The notes: generated from the letters alone by a model not told the origin. DNA of 64,000 nt from Thermomicrobiales bacterium (GCA_020432165.1 JAGQGU010000004.1:62001-126000); one strand, 5' to 3'. Shown: positions 17,646-26,829, counted from the stretch's first letter. Translations and numbers: made by a program.

Positions 17646-18673
17646 CCACACGACCACGTATTGCACTAATCGGTTGCGGCCGCATCGGCCAGGTGCACGC
17701 TCGCAATCTCGCTTCGTTGCGCGAACTCTGTGATTTCGCTATCGCTGCCGATTTTTTCCTTGAAGCAGCTGAGAAGACTGCGTCCGCATATGGCGTGCCC
17801 CGCGCGATGTCTGATGGTGAAGCAGCGATTGCTGATCCAGAGATCGATGCCGTCATCATCGCGTCTTCGACGGAGACGCATGCACCCTATATCGAACTTG
17901 CCTCGCACTATGGCAAAAGCATTTTCACTGAGAAGCCGATCGCTCTCGATCTGGACGCGACGGATCGGGCTTTGACTGCCGCCGATAGCGCTGGTGTGCG
18001 ATTACAGGTTGGTTTCCAACGCCGCTTTGATCCCGGTTATGTCGCCGCCAAAAACGCCATCCTGAATGGGGAATTAGGTGCGGTGGAGATGATTCACGAT
18101 GTCATGCGTGATCCTCAGCCACCACCAGCCGCCTATATCGCCCAATCCGGTGGTCTTTACCGCGATATGGCGATTCATAACTTCGATTCGGTGCGTTGGT
18201 TGATGGGAGAGGACCCGATCGAGATCTTCGTTATGGCCGGGGCGTTGTTTAGCGACGATATCCGCGCCGCCAACGATGTCGATACCAGCGTGGTCACGTT
18301 GCGCTTCCCCTCGGGCGCTATCGCGACAATCGAGAATAGCCGTCGCTCCGGCTTCGGCTATGACGTTCGCACTGAGATCTTTGGATCCGGTGGTGGCCTG
18401 ATGGTCGGTGAGTCACGCGATCTTCCGATTCGTCGCTATACATCCGCTGGCGTCATCGAGGATCATCAATACTTCTTCCTGGAGCGATTCCGCGATGCCT
18501 ACCGCCAGGAGATGATTTCCTTCCTGACCGCGATCGGAGAAGACGCAGCTGTGAGCGTGACGGGGGAGGACGGCCGCACGGCGCTGCGTCTCGCGATGGC
18601 GGCCGAGGAATCGCTGCGACAGGGGAGACCGGTTTCTCTCCTTCCTACGGAGGTGCTTCATGCCCAATCCTGA
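17642..18673 (+). CDS. iolG: Inositol 2-dehydrogenase (Gfo/Idh/MocA family)
   Basis: A 343-residue NAD-dependent dehydrogenase that oxidises myo-inositol to scyllo-inosose, the first step of the pathway. The Rossmann motif is IALIGCGRIGQVHARNL. The catalytic EKP is seen in FTEKPIALDLDAT, and the substrate region has QVGFQRRFDPGY and the DxxxH-type motif RDMAIHNFDSVRWL. It overlaps both neighbours. Gfo/Idh enzymes vary in substrate, but the operon fixes the likely role as IolG. Confidence 0.92.
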   Translation: MTTRPRIALIGCGRIGQVHARNLASLRELCDFAIAADFFLEAAEKTASAYGVPRAMSDGEAAIADPEIDAVIIASSTETHAPYIELASHYGKSIFTEKPIALDLDATDRALTAADSAGVRLQVGFQRRFDPGYVAAKNAILNGELGAVEMIHDVMRDPQPPPAAYIAQSGGLYRDMAIHNFDSVRWLMGEDPIEIFVMAGALFSDDIRAANDVDTSVVTLRFPSGAIATIENSRRSGFGYDVRTEIFGSGGGLMVGESRDLPIRRYTSAGVIEDHQYFFLERFRDAYRQEMISFLTAIGEDAAVSVTGEDGRTALRLAMAAEESLRQGRPVSLLPTEVLHAQS

Positions 18674-19550
18674 TGAAATGATCATCACATCCGCCACTCC
18701 GAATGGTTCGGGTCAGGTTCTGCAGGTTACGCCCGAGAGTGCTGGCTGGACTTATGTTGGATTAGCCGTGGAGCAGATCGCTCCCGGTGATAGTTGGGAG
18801 TTTGCTGCTCCAGACGACGAGATCTGCATCGTGCCGCTGCGTGGCAGCGCGGTGATCACATCTGACCATGGGGAATGGACCGTTTCCCGGTCCGGAACGA
18901 TGTTCGATGGCAAGCCGACATGCCTCTATTTGCCGGTGGGAAGTAGTTTTGCTGCCAGCAGTGAAGCAGGTGCTGAACTGGCCGTCACTTCGGCTCGCGC
19001 CGAGGTGACGTATCCGCCGAAACTCATCACACCAGATGAGATTGATGTGGAGATTCGCGGAGCGGGCAATGCAGCGCGTCAAATCAGCCACATCATCAAG
19101 CCCGGTTTCCCTGCCGACAAGTTGCTGGTCGTTGAAGTCTTCACACCGTCAGGCAATTGGTCCAGCTTCCCGCCGCACAAACACGATGTTAGTCGGATGC
19201 CGGAAGAAGCTATCCTCGAAGAGATTTACTACTACCGCATCAATCCGGATGATGGTTTCGCACTGCAGCGGCTCTATTTCGCGGATGGCTCGTTCGATCA
19301 TGCCTGGACGATCCACGACGGCGATCTATTGTTGGTGCCACAGGGATACCACGCCTTCGCCGTGGCGCACGGTTACACCGGCTACTATCTCAACATCCTG
19401 GCGGGGCCGGAAGAAGTGAGAACTATGCAGCCAGCTGACGATCCACGTTATGCCTGGGTGCGATCCACCTGGAACGATGACATGAACGATGGCTTGTCCT
19501 TCTGGCAGGACATCGACGACCGCATCAATGGGGATGCGGGTAAGAAGTAA
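18660..19550 (+). CDS. iolB: 5-deoxy-glucuronate isomerase
   Basis: A 296-residue double-cupin enzyme. IolB converts 5-deoxy-D-glucuronate to 5-dehydro-2-deoxy-D-gluconate. The C-terminal cupin has the metal motif region GNWSSFPPHKHD, then EEIYYYRINPDDGFALQRLY, and the HDGDLLLVPQGYH loop, all as in characterised IolB. The start has GGAGG upstream within the end of iolG, which it overlaps by 14 bases. Confidence 0.94.
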   Translation: MPNPDEMIITSATPNGSGQVLQVTPESAGWTYVGLAVEQIAPGDSWEFAAPDDEICIVPLRGSAVITSDHGEWTVSRSGTMFDGKPTCLYLPVGSSFAASSEAGAELAVTSARAEVTYPPKLITPDEIDVEIRGAGNAARQISHIIKPGFPADKLLVVEVFTPSGNWSSFPPHKHDVSRMPEEAILEEIYYYRINPDDGFALQRLYFADGSFDHAWTIHDGDLLLVPQGYHAFAVAHGYTGYYLNILAGPEEVRTMQPADDPRYAWVRSTWNDDMNDGLSFWQDIDDRINGDAGKK

Positions 19551-19560
19551 GGTTCACATC

Positions 19561-21435
19561 ATGGCAACCATCCGTGTTACCGCCGCTCAGGCGATCGTTC
19601 GTTACCTCTCCGCCCAGTACACCTCGCGTGATGGTGTGGAGCAGCCGCTCTTTGCGGGCATGTTCGGCATTTTCGGCCACGGAAATGTCACCGGTATCGG
19701 TCAGGCATTGGAGGAGTACAAGGATCTCCTGACCTATTACCGACCGCAGAACGAGCAGGCGATGGTTCACACCGCCGTCGCTTACGCCAAAATGAAGAAC
19801 CGCCTGCAGACATTCGCTTGCACCACCAGTGTTGGACCAGGTGCCACAAACATGGTCACCGGTGCAGCTCTCGCGACCGTAAATCGACTGCCAGTGTTGC
19901 TGTTGCCCGGCGATATCTTTGCCAATCGGCGACCGCATCCGGTATTGCAGCAGCTGGAGCAGCCATACTCGCAGGACATCAGCGTCAACGATGCCTTCCG
20001 CTCGGTCTCGCGCTATTTCGATCGTGTCTATCGACCGGAGCAGTTGCTATCGTCTTTGCCTGAGGCGATGCGTGTGCTGACCGATCCGGCAGAGACAGGT
20101 GCCGTTACCTTGGCGATGCCCGAGGATGTGCAGACTGAAGCCTACGACTTCCCGGAGGAATTCTTCGCCAAGCGCGTCTGGTATGTACGTCGACCATTGC
20201 CTGATGCCGATGCACTGGCCGAAGCGGCTCGTCTGATCGCTTCCGCTGAACGACCGTTGGTCATCAGCGGTGGCGGCACTATCTACTCCGACGCCAGCGA
20301 AGCGCTGGACGATTTCTCGAAGGCGCTTGGAGTACCAGTCTCTGAGACACAAGCCGGCAAAGGGGTTATCCCCTGGGATGAGCCGTGGAACGTCGGCCCA
20401 ATCGGGGGCAACGGCGGTATCGCTGCCAACCGTCTGGCGAACGACGCCGATCTCGTTATCGCGGTCGGAACCAGGTTGGGCGATTTCGCGACATCGTCGA
20501 AATCGGCATTCCAGAATCCGAAGGTTCGTTTTGTTGGCATCAATGTCACCGGTATGGATGCATACAAGATGGGCGCACTTTCGCTGATGGGTGATGCCCG
20601 CGCAACGCTGCAGGCGCTGCAAGAACTCGTGCTGGAAGAGGGTATCGATCGCGATGTCACTGCTTATGGCCAGGAAATCGCTTCCCTCAAGCAGGAATGG
20701 GATGCGCTGGTCGGCGATCAGCGCGCATTGAATCTCGCGGCAGAGACCACGCAGGCGCAGATCATCGGGCTGGTCAACGAGGCTGCTGGTCCGCAGGATA
20801 CCGTCGTTTGCGCTGCCGGTGGGATGCCGGGCGATCTGCTGAAGCTGTGGCGCACCGAGGACCCGAAGGGGTATCACGTTGAGTATGGCTTCTCCTGCAT
20901 GGGCTACGAGATCGCTGGTGGCCTTGGCGTGAAGATGGCGGCACCAGAGCGTGAGGTCTTCGTCATGGTTGGCGATGGCTCCTACCTCATGCTGCACACG
21001 GAGATTGTTACCGCCGTACAGGAAGGCATCAAGCTCATCATCGTGCTGGTGGATAACGGTGGTTTCCAGTGCATCCGCGGTTTGCAAATGGCATCGGGAT
21101 CGCCGTCGTTCGGAAACGAACTCCGCTTCCGCGATGAGGCAACTGACACACTAACCGGACCCTATGTACCAGTTGATTTCGTGAAGAACGCCGAATCTCT
21201 TGGCGCACGCGCCATAGCCGCCAACGGTCCGGATGAGTTCCGGCAGGCGCTGGAAGAGGCCAAGGCGGAGACCAGAACGACTATGGTCTATGTGCAGGTC
21301 AATCCGGACGAGCGTGTTCCGAACTACGAGGGCTGGTGGGATGTGCCCATCGCTGAGGTCAGCGAAGAGGCCTCCGTCAATGCGAAACGTGCCCAGTATG
21401 AGGACGATATTCGCAAGCAGCGCTGGTTCGGATAG
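19561..21435 (+). CDS. iolD: 3D-(3,5/4)-trihydroxycyclohexane-1,2-dione hydrolase
   Basis: A 624-residue thiamine-diphosphate enzyme that opens the inositol-derived ring to give 5-deoxy-glucuronate. It carries the acetolactate-synthase-like fold: FGIFGHGNVTGIGQALEE and the catalytic Glu in RPQNEQAMVH, the middle domain with ISGGGTIYSDASEAL, and the C-terminal thiamine motif VGDGSYLMLHTEI with DNGGFQCI. The start at 19561 is 10 bases after iolB; a longer frame overlapping iolB was rejected. It is the last gene of the operon and is followed by a terminator hairpin. Confidence 0.95.
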   Translation: MATIRVTAAQAIVRYLSAQYTSRDGVEQPLFAGMFGIFGHGNVTGIGQALEEYKDLLTYYRPQNEQAMVHTAVAYAKMKNRLQTFACTTSVGPGATNMVTGAALATVNRLPVLLLPGDIFANRRPHPVLQQLEQPYSQDISVNDAFRSVSRYFDRVYRPEQLLSSLPEAMRVLTDPAETGAVTLAMPEDVQTEAYDFPEEFFAKRVWYVRRPLPDADALAEAARLIASAERPLVISGGGTIYSDASEALDDFSKALGVPVSETQAGKGVIPWDEPWNVGPIGGNGGIAANRLANDADLVIAVGTRLGDFATSSKSAFQNPKVRFVGINVTGMDAYKMGALSLMGDARATLQALQELVLEEGIDRDVTAYGQEIASLKQEWDALVGDQRALNLAAETTQAQIIGLVNEAAGPQDTVVCAAGGMPGDLLKLWRTEDPKGYHVEYGFSCMGYEIAGGLGVKMAAPEREVFVMVGDGSYLMLHTEIVTAVQEGIKLIIVLVDNGGFQCIRGLQMASGSPSFGNELRFRDEATDTLTGPYVPVDFVKNAESLGARAIAANGPDEFRQALEEAKAETRTTMVYVQVNPDERVPNYEGWWDVPIAEVSEEASVNAKRAQYEDDIRKQRWFG

Positions 21436-21440
21436 AGCGC

Positions 21441-21475
21441 ACAGGGATCGCCCCTCAGGCGGTCCCTGTTTCGTT
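21441..21475 (+). terminator. Terminator of the inositol operon
   Basis: A 12-bp stem (21441-21452 with 21458-21469, two G-T pairs) with a 5-base loop is followed by TTCGTTTGT, 5 bases after the iolD stop. The convergent comEC stop codon lies inside the hairpin. Confidence 0.75.
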
Positions 21476-22915
21476 TGTAGGGTTGGGCAAACGTCGCAGC
21501 CAGCGATCGCTTTCGCCGCTAATCAGCCATATCCACAGGGCTATCGGAATCCAGAGGATGAAAGCGGCGAGTGGTGTGAGCTCATCCATGCGGATCGATC
21601 CTGCCAACGGTAGGAGGGTGAGTTGGTGCACTGTGTCCAGTGCAAGGTTCAGCACGACGGTGGGGATGATCGCCACGAACGGAGCCACAAAGGGCAGGAA
21701 TACCGCCACAATCGCGAAGAGGTAGCAGAGTGGAAACGCGATATCCATGATCGGATTCAGAAGTACGTTGGCTGCCACGGTTATCGGTGACCAACTGCCA
21801 AATGTCATCAGAATCAATGGCATCGTGGCAAACGAAGCGACTACTGATGCACGCGCGATCTGCCATGCGGCTCCCCGCAGGCTGTGGCTCAGCTCTGTTG
21901 GCAACGTCAGACAGATCGCCATTGAGGCAATGGCTGAGAGCCAGTAGCCGACCGTTTGCACCACCCATGGATTCCAGAGTGCCATCGCTCCCAATGTCAG
22001 GGAGAGAATGGTGATGGGATCAGGTCGACGACTGACGTGGCGTCCCAATACCATCAATGTCGCGAAGATCGCCGCTCGCAGAGCCGGCGGTTCCAGTCCG
22101 ACGAAGATGGCATAGCTCCAGACAACGAGGATGAGGATCGCATGGAAACTCGTTCTCCCTCGTGGAGAGTGTGGTTGGTACCACATGCTCAAAAACCCGA
22201 TGATCAGCGCCACATTCTGACCACTGACTGCGGTGACATGGCTCGTGCCGGTCTCGAGGAAGTCGGCTTCGGCCTGATCGGATAGCGCTGAGTCATCACC
22301 GGTGATGATGCCAGTTGCCAATGCGCCTGCGTCTCCCGGAATGTATTGCTGAATTCGATCTACCACCGCCTGGTTTGCGCTGGCCATCCACTGCCATTGC
22401 GAGAGCGCCGGAGAAACAACCGACGCTTTCCAGGAGATCGCGGAACCAATAGCCCGCTGCGATTCGACATAGTTGCGGTAACCGGGAGTGAGTGCCGTGA
22501 GATCGTCGAAGCGCCAATCAACATGGATTGTCGCGCCACGAGCAACCGGTGGATCCTGGGCCGGTACGTAAACAATCACTCGACCAGTAGCAGGGATACA
22601 TTGCTCTTCAATGCAAACCTCACTCAGTTCCATTACCAGACGCTGACCATTGGCGGATGGTCGAGGAAACTCTGCTATTCTGCCAGTCGCGCTGGTAGAG
22701 GCCTTGATGGAGGTCACATCTATTGATAACTGCGCCTGCGGGGAGCGCCAGGCACCAATGGCAGCGATGATGATGCATGCGACAACAAGTGCTGTTTGCC
22801 AGCGACGCTCGATTATGGCAATGGTGGAGAGCGTTGCTATTACCAGCAGCAACGCCGGCCAACCGAACCAGACACCGGCTAACGCGGCCAAACCCAGGGC
22901 AATCCCGTTAGTCAC
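21455..22915 (-). CDS. comEC: ComEC/Rec2-type competence protein lacking the C-terminal hydrolase domain
   Basis: A 486-residue polytopic membrane protein. The GTG start overlaps the end of comEA. It has N-terminal helices, an OB-like extracellular domain (about 65-175) and the competence domain with GIITGDDSALSDQAEADFLETG and THVTAVSGQNVALI-type signature (here TSHVTAVSGQN) near 195-240. ComEC forms the channel for single-stranded DNA in transformation. Many homologues continue into a metallo-beta-lactamase domain of about 250 residues; here the protein ends after the last helix. With comEA it forms a minimal uptake operon. Confidence 0.9.
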   Translation of the reverse strand: MTNGIALGLAALAGVWFGWPALLLVIATLSTIAIIERRWQTALVVACIIIAAIGAWRSPQAQLSIDVTSIKASTSATGRIAEFPRPSANGQRLVMELSEVCIEEQCIPATGRVIVYVPAQDPPVARGATIHVDWRFDDLTALTPGYRNYVESQRAIGSAISWKASVVSPALSQWQWMASANQAVVDRIQQYIPGDAGALATGIITGDDSALSDQAEADFLETGTSHVTAVSGQNVALIIGFLSMWYQPHSPRGRTSFHAILILVVWSYAIFVGLEPPALRAAIFATLMVLGRHVSRRPDPITILSLTLGAMALWNPWVVQTVGYWLSAIASMAICLTLPTELSHSLRGAAWQIARASVVASFATMPLILMTFGSWSPITVAANVLLNPIMDIAFPLCYLFAIVAVFLPFVAPFVAIIPTVVLNLALDTVHQLTLLPLAGSIRMDELTPLAAFILWIPIALWIWLISGESDRWLRRLPNPTNETGTA

Positions 22916-23483
22916 CGCCGCTCACCGTGATGAGATTCCGGATGGCATCGACGGTCGCAGTCGATATCCCGTCCACCTTCGTCAAGTCATCAATAGTCTG
23001 AAACGGCCCATTAGTTTCGCGGTAGGCGATGATGCGACCGGCCGTGACCTCGCCGATTCCCGGTAGGCTCATCAGTTCGGTGGCACTGGCGGTGTTGATG
23101 TTGATCAACCCTGACTGATCAGATGAGCCGGCTGGAGATTGCGTAGGGATGGTGATCATCTGCCCATCGTTGACGCGACTGGCGAGATTGATAAGCGACT
23201 TGTCTGCATCGCCACTGAGACCACCAGAGGCGTCGATGGCATCAACCAGCCGAGCTCCCGGTTCGAGATAGACGACACCCGGAGTGGAAATTGCGCCCCT
23301 CATATCGACGGCTATTTGAGCATTCGGAGTTGCCAGAAAGGTGATCTGCGGTGAACGTTGCCAATCGATGATGACAAAGGTGAAGAATGTTGCCAGGGAG
23401 ATGATTGCCACCAGTCCGAGCACCCAGAGAGCGCTCTTCTTCCATAGATCGGCAGTGGGTGTCTTGGGTGAAGCCGGCGGCAT
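22908..23483 (-). CDS. comEA: ComEA-type DNA receptor with SLBB and helix-hairpin-helix domains
   Basis: A 191-residue anchored protein. Residues about 17-41 form one membrane helix (LWVLGLVAIISLATFFTFVI); 55-110 resemble an SLBB domain (VDMRGAISTPGVVYLEPGAR, DAIDASGG); 125-190 are the double helix-hairpin-helix domain beginning INTASATELMSLPGIG. ComEA binds double-stranded DNA outside the membrane and passes it to ComEC. It overlaps comEC by 8 bases. Confidence 0.93.
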   Translation of the reverse strand: MPPASPKTPTADLWKKSALWVLGLVAIISLATFFTFVIIDWQRSPQITFLATPNAQIAVDMRGAISTPGVVYLEPGARLVDAIDASGGLSGDADKSLINLASRVNDGQMITIPTQSPAGSSDQSGLININTASATELMSLPGIGEVTAGRIIAYRETNGPFQTIDDLTKVDGISTATVDAIRNLITVSGGD

Positions 23484-23644
23484 TATGTGTCACCGGTGGG
23501 CACACGAAACAAAGCATGTCTGTCCGACTGTTGCACTGTCGTCTCATCCCCATGAACTCACTGCTGACAATGTCAGAACTCTAGAGTTGGGGCAAGGTTG
23601 CTGTCAACAGGAGGGGTGAGGAGTGGGGGAATGATGAAACAAAA

Positions 23645-23669
23645 AGACCCAACCGGTTAGGCTGGGTCT
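23645..23669 (-). terminator. Terminator of the tRNA-Thr/tRNA-Leu transcript
   Basis: On the minus strand a 7-bp stem extended by two pairs after one mismatch is followed by five T residues, directly after tRNA-Leu. Confidence 0.8.
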
Positions 23670-23670
23670 G

Positions 23671-23756
23671 TGGTGCCGAAGGAGAGATTTGAACTCTCAC
23701 GGGGTTACCCCCACTACGCCCTGAACGTAGCGCGTCTGCCGTTTCGCCACTTCGGC
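23671..23756 (-). tRNA. tRNA-Leu (anticodon CAG), CCA encoded
   Basis: An 86-base class II tRNA with a long variable arm (GGGG/CCCC). Anticodon stem CTACG/CGTAG with loop TTCAGGG gives anticodon CAG. The 3' CCA is encoded. It is transcribed after tRNA-Thr. Confidence 0.95.
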
Positions 23757-23775
23757 TTGAAGTGTTGTGAAGTAT

Positions 23776-23851
23776 TGGAGCCGAACGTCGGACTCGAACC
23801 GACGACCTGCTGTTTACGAAACAGCTGCTCTACCGACTGAGCTAGTTCGGC
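23776..23851 (-). tRNA. tRNA-Thr (anticodon CGT), CCA encoded
   Basis: Acceptor GCCGAAC with GTTCGGC, anticodon stem GCTGT/ACAGC with loop TTCGTAA (anticodon CGT), T-loop TTCGAGT, encoded CCA. It is the first of two co-transcribed tRNA genes. Confidence 0.95.
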
Positions 23852-23876
23852 AGCACCTTCTTCACAAGGCCGCGTC

Positions 23877-23905
23877 AGTATACCAAATCCGGTAAGTGCT
23901 GCCAA
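23877..23905 (-). promoter_or_regulatory. Promoter of the tRNA-Thr/tRNA-Leu operon
   Basis: On the minus strand TTGGCA (23905-23900) and TATACT (23882-23877) are separated by 17 bases, 26 bases before tRNA-Thr. Confidence 0.75.
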
Positions 23906-23998
23906 GCTCCTCACCGACGCAACGGTGGTATTGTACATTCTCAATCGGCGTTTGCACAGGGCGAACGAGCATCGAAATTGCTGCCACGGATATTCTTC

Positions 23999-24628
23999 AT
24001 GAGCCAACCAAACCGACCACAGAAACCTGTACGCAAACCACCCGCAAGGGAGACCAATCGGCTCTCTGTCGTCTATATCGGTATTGCCATGCTGGTCGTC
24101 TTTGCATTGATCCTGACGGCGCTCAACACAGTGAACTGGGGTGGTCTGTTCGACGATAAGGAGGAGCCGACACCTGATTACGGCGTCGATTCGATCGCCG
24201 CACAACAGACGATTGTGGCGGAGAATCCCGATGACGTGGCGGAACACGCCCTGCTGGCATCCATGTTGGCAAGCAGCGGCCGTATCGATGAAGCGATTCC
24301 GGAGTATGAGAAAGCTCTGACCCTTGATCCGGCGGATACGGATGTCCGGCTCGATTTCGCGCGGAGCTTGCAGAACAATGGCAAACCACTTGATGCCGAG
24401 GCACAGTTTCTGAAAGTGTTGGATATGGAGCCAGATAACTACACCGCTCACTACTATTTGGCGCGACTCTATCTCGATTCCTTCCCAACGAAGAGAGACG
24501 AGGCGATTGCACACCTCGAGCAAGTGACCGAAATCGCACCCGACTCCTTCCTGGCCGAACAGGCGACGACGCTATTGGAGACTCTGCAGCGCGCGACTCC
24601 GATAGCTTCACCGCTTGCCACACCATAG
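23999..24628 (+). CDS. Membrane-anchored TPR protein
   Basis: A 209-residue protein with one N-terminal membrane helix (LSVVYIGIAMLVVFALILTAL, split here only for length) after a basic, proline-rich head, so the rest probably faces outside. Residues about 75-200 hold three tetratricopeptide repeats, recognisable from ALLASMLASSGRIDEAIPEY, YEKALTLDPADTDVRLDFA and YLARLYLDSF. TPR proteins are scaffolds; no partner is evident. The start at 23999 (MSQPNRPQ) is chosen over an upstream TTG. The stop lies one base before the LexA box of ruvB. Confidence 0.75.
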   Translation: MSQPNRPQKPVRKPPARETNRLSVVYIGIAMLVVFALILTALNTVNWGGLFDDKEEPTPDYGVDSIAAQQTIVAENPDDVAEHALLASMLASSGRIDEAIPEYEKALTLDPADTDVRLDFARSLQNNGKPLDAEAQFLKVLDMEPDNYTAHYYLARLYLDSFPTKRDEAIAHLEQVTEIAPDSFLAEQATTLLETLQRATPIASPLATP

Positions 24629-24629
24629 C

Positions 24630-24641
24630 GAACAGATGTTC
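24630..24641. promoter_or_regulatory. LexA (SOS) box upstream of ruvB
   Basis: A match to the Gram-positive LexA half sites GAAC-N4-GTTC, flanked by C and G as in the best boxes (CGAAC...GTTCG). It lies where a -35 element would be relative to the TATACT box at 24653-24658, so bound LexA would block ruvB. Confidence 0.75.
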
Positions 24642-24652
24642 GTGTCCTGCGG

Positions 24653-24658
24653 TATACT
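24653..24658 (+). promoter_or_regulatory. -10 box of the ruvB promoter
   Basis: TATACT lies only 7 bases before the first ruvB ATG. If used, the transcript would start at or very near that ATG (leaderless), or translation would begin at the second ATG at 24704. Confidence 0.5.
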
Positions 24659-24664
24659 GCTTTT

Positions 24665-25768
24665 ATGAGCGACGCACCGCGGCCGAAGGGTCGCCTTTCC
24701 ACCATGTCAGCCAATTCCGCCGATTCTGGACGCATTGTTTCGCCCAAGATTCGTGAAGATGATGACCCCGCCAGCGATCGATCATTGCGACCGCGGACAC
24801 TGGCCGAGTACGTCGGGCAGGATCGGGTCAAGACCAATCTCGATATCTTCATTCAGGCGGCTCGGAAACGAAATGAACCGCTGGATCACGTTCTTTTCTA
24901 CGGTCCGCCGGGGTTGGGCAAGACGACTCTGGCCCAGATTGTCGCCGCCGAGATGGGGGTGAATCTCCGCGTCACCAGCGGTCCGGCAATTGAGCGGCAG
25001 GGGGATCTGGTTTCGATTCTCACCAATCTTCAGCCAGGAGATGTGCTCTTTATCGACGAGATTCACCGCTTGAATCGCTTGGTGGAGGAAGTGCTCTATC
25101 CAGCGATGGAGGATTTCTCGGTCGATATCATCGTCGGCAAAGGCCCTGCTGCCCGCACGATGCGGATTCCTCTACCGCGGTTCACGCTCGTCGGTGCGAC
25201 CACACGCCTGGCACTTCTCACCGGACCACTTCGCGATCGTTTTGGTGCGGTTATGCGGCTTGAGTTTTACGACGATGCCTCCATGGAGCAGATCATCCAA
25301 CGGTCTTCGTCAATTCTCGGCGTGGATCTCGATCCCGCTGGCGCGAAGGCTCTTTCCAGTCGAGCGCGTGGGACACCTCGTATCGCGAATCGCTTGCTGC
25401 GACGTGTGCGCGATGTCGCCCAGGTGCAGGGAAGTGGTGTGGTCACGGAGTTGATCACGAACGAAGCACTTACCTTGCTTGAGATCGATCATCTTGGCCT
25501 CGACGATACGGATCGTCGTATCCTCGAAACGGTCATTGACAAGTTTGATGGTGGTCCGGTTGGTATCGATACCCTCGCAGCCGCGACGGCTGAGGAGTCC
25601 GATACGATCATGGATGTCTACGAACCCTTCTTGATCCAGCTTGGATTTCTGCAGCGAACTCCGCGTGGTCGCGTCGCGACACGTCGTGCATATGAGCACT
25701 TGAATCGACCCTACGATGCCCGCCCAACCGGTGTGATGCAGCATTCGTTGTTCCAGGAGCCAGAGTGA
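24665..25768 (+). CDS. ruvB: Holliday junction branch migration ATPase RuvB
   Basis: A 367-residue hexameric AAA+ motor that drives branch migration with RuvA during recombinational repair. Walker [10 protein letters not shown] is at 80-88, Walker B FIDEIHR follows, sensor 1 VGATTR, arginine finger in GPLRDRFG, and the C-terminal winged-helix domain ends [17 protein letters not shown] second ATG at 24704 (MSANSADSG) is an alternative start with a length closer to other RuvBs. ruvA and ruvC are not here. An SOS box upstream fits the known LexA control of ruv genes. Confidence 0.96.
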   Translation: MSDAPRPKGRLSTMSANSADSGRIVSPKIREDDDPASDRSLRPRTLAEYVGQDRVKTNLDIFIQAARKRNEPLDHVLFYGPPGLGKTTLAQIVAAEMGVNLRVTSGPAIERQGDLVSILTNLQPGDVLFIDEIHRLNRLVEEVLYPAMEDFSVDIIVGKGPAARTMRIPLPRFTLVGATTRLALLTGPLRDRFGAVMRLEFYDDASMEQIIQRSSSILGVDLDPAGAKALSSRARGTPRIANRLLRRVRDVAQVQGSGVVTELITNEALTLLEIDHLGLDDTDRRILETVIDKFDGGPVGIDTLAAATAEESDTIMDVYEPFLIQLGFLQRTPRGRVATRRAYEHLNRPYDARPTGVMQHSLFQEPE

Positions 25769-26823
25769 CCTCCAACCAATCCGGCAAGCTCGCCATTGCC
25801 GATTTCGATTATCACCTTCCTCACGAACGAATCGCCCAGGAACCTCTTGAGGATCGAGCAGCCAGCAAGTTGATGGTGCTCCATCGCGATTCGGGTGCGG
25901 TTGATCACCGCACCTTCCGGGATCTACCTCAGTTGTTGCAGCCCGGAGATCTGCTTGTTGCCAACGATTCGCGGGTGATTCCAGCGCGATTGCTGGGGCA
26001 CCGGGAATCGGGGGGAGCGGTAGAGGTCCTGCTGCTGCGACCCGATCTCGATGGCACCTGGCTGGCACTCGCCAAACCGGTGAAGCGACTCAAGACCGGT
26101 GAAGTGCTGCATATACCAGGTCGGGATGGCACGATCCAAGCTGGTGTAACACTGCTGGAGAAGCGTGCTGAAGGTCAGGTGATTGTTCGCCTCAGTGATG
26201 AGCTGCAGCAGCATCTGGATCGCTTTGGTCACGTTCCCTTGCCTCCCTACATTGATCATCAGCTTGAGGATGAATCCCGCTACCAAACCGTGTATGCCCA
26301 TGAATCCGGATCGGCTGCTGCCCCCACAGCCGGTTTGCACTTTACCGACGATGTGCTGACAGCACTGACCGCGCGCGGTATTGGCTTTGCCACCGTAACG
26401 CTGCATGTCGGACTCGATACCTTCCGACCCGTCTCGGCCGAATACGCCGAGGATCACGAGATTCATAGCGAATGGTGCTCGGTCCCGCAAGAGACATGGG
26501 ACAAGATTCAGCAGACCAGGGCTCTCGGTGGACGTATCGTCGCGGTTGGCACCACGAGTGCACGCACGCTGGAGTCGCTCGGTCAGCGTGTGAAGGCGGG
26601 GGAGCCCGGCGCATTTGACGCTTTCACGCGCATCTATATCACCCCTGGATACGAGTGGACCATGGTCGATATTCTGCTAACCAACTTTCACTTGCCAAAA
26701 TCGACGCTTTTGCTGATGATCAGTTCATTGGCCGGTCGAGAAAATGTACTGGCAGCCTATCAGGAGGCGATTGCGCATGAATATCGCTTCTTCTCCTTTG
26801 GCGATGCCATGCTGATTGTGTGA
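25765..26823 (+). CDS. queA: S-adenosylmethionine:tRNA ribosyltransferase-isomerase
   Basis: A 352-residue enzyme of queuosine synthesis. It adds the cyclopentane-type ring from SAM to preQ1 in the wobble position of GUN tRNAs. Motifs include [13 protein letters not shown] at the start, [10 protein letters not shown] and [23 protein letters not shown], and the end [19 protein letters not shown] (split only for length). The GTG start overlaps the ruvB stop by 4 bases; ruvB-queA is a common pair. Confidence 0.96.
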   Translation: MTSNQSGKLAIADFDYHLPHERIAQEPLEDRAASKLMVLHRDSGAVDHRTFRDLPQLLQPGDLLVANDSRVIPARLLGHRESGGAVEVLLLRPDLDGTWLALAKPVKRLKTGEVLHIPGRDGTIQAGVTLLEKRAEGQVIVRLSDELQQHLDRFGHVPLPPYIDHQLEDESRYQTVYAHESGSAAAPTAGLHFTDDVLTALTARGIGFATVTLHVGLDTFRPVSAEYAEDHEIHSEWCSVPQETWDKIQQTRALGGRIVAVGTTSARTLESLGQRVKAGEPGAFDAFTRIYITPGYEWTMVDILLTNFHLPKSTLLLMISSLAGRENVLAAYQEAIAHEYRFFSFGDAMLIV

Positions 26824-26829
26824 GGAATC

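Noticed and set aside
16608-17666. A 352-codon minus-strand frame across the transketolase C subunit
   Set aside because: Fully antisense to a conserved gene, His- and Arg-rich with no domain pattern.
20047-21087. A 346-codon open frame on the minus strand inside iolD
   Set aside because: It is antisense to a clearly conserved gene, has no recognisable motif and no ribosome site; long shadow frames are expected at this base composition.
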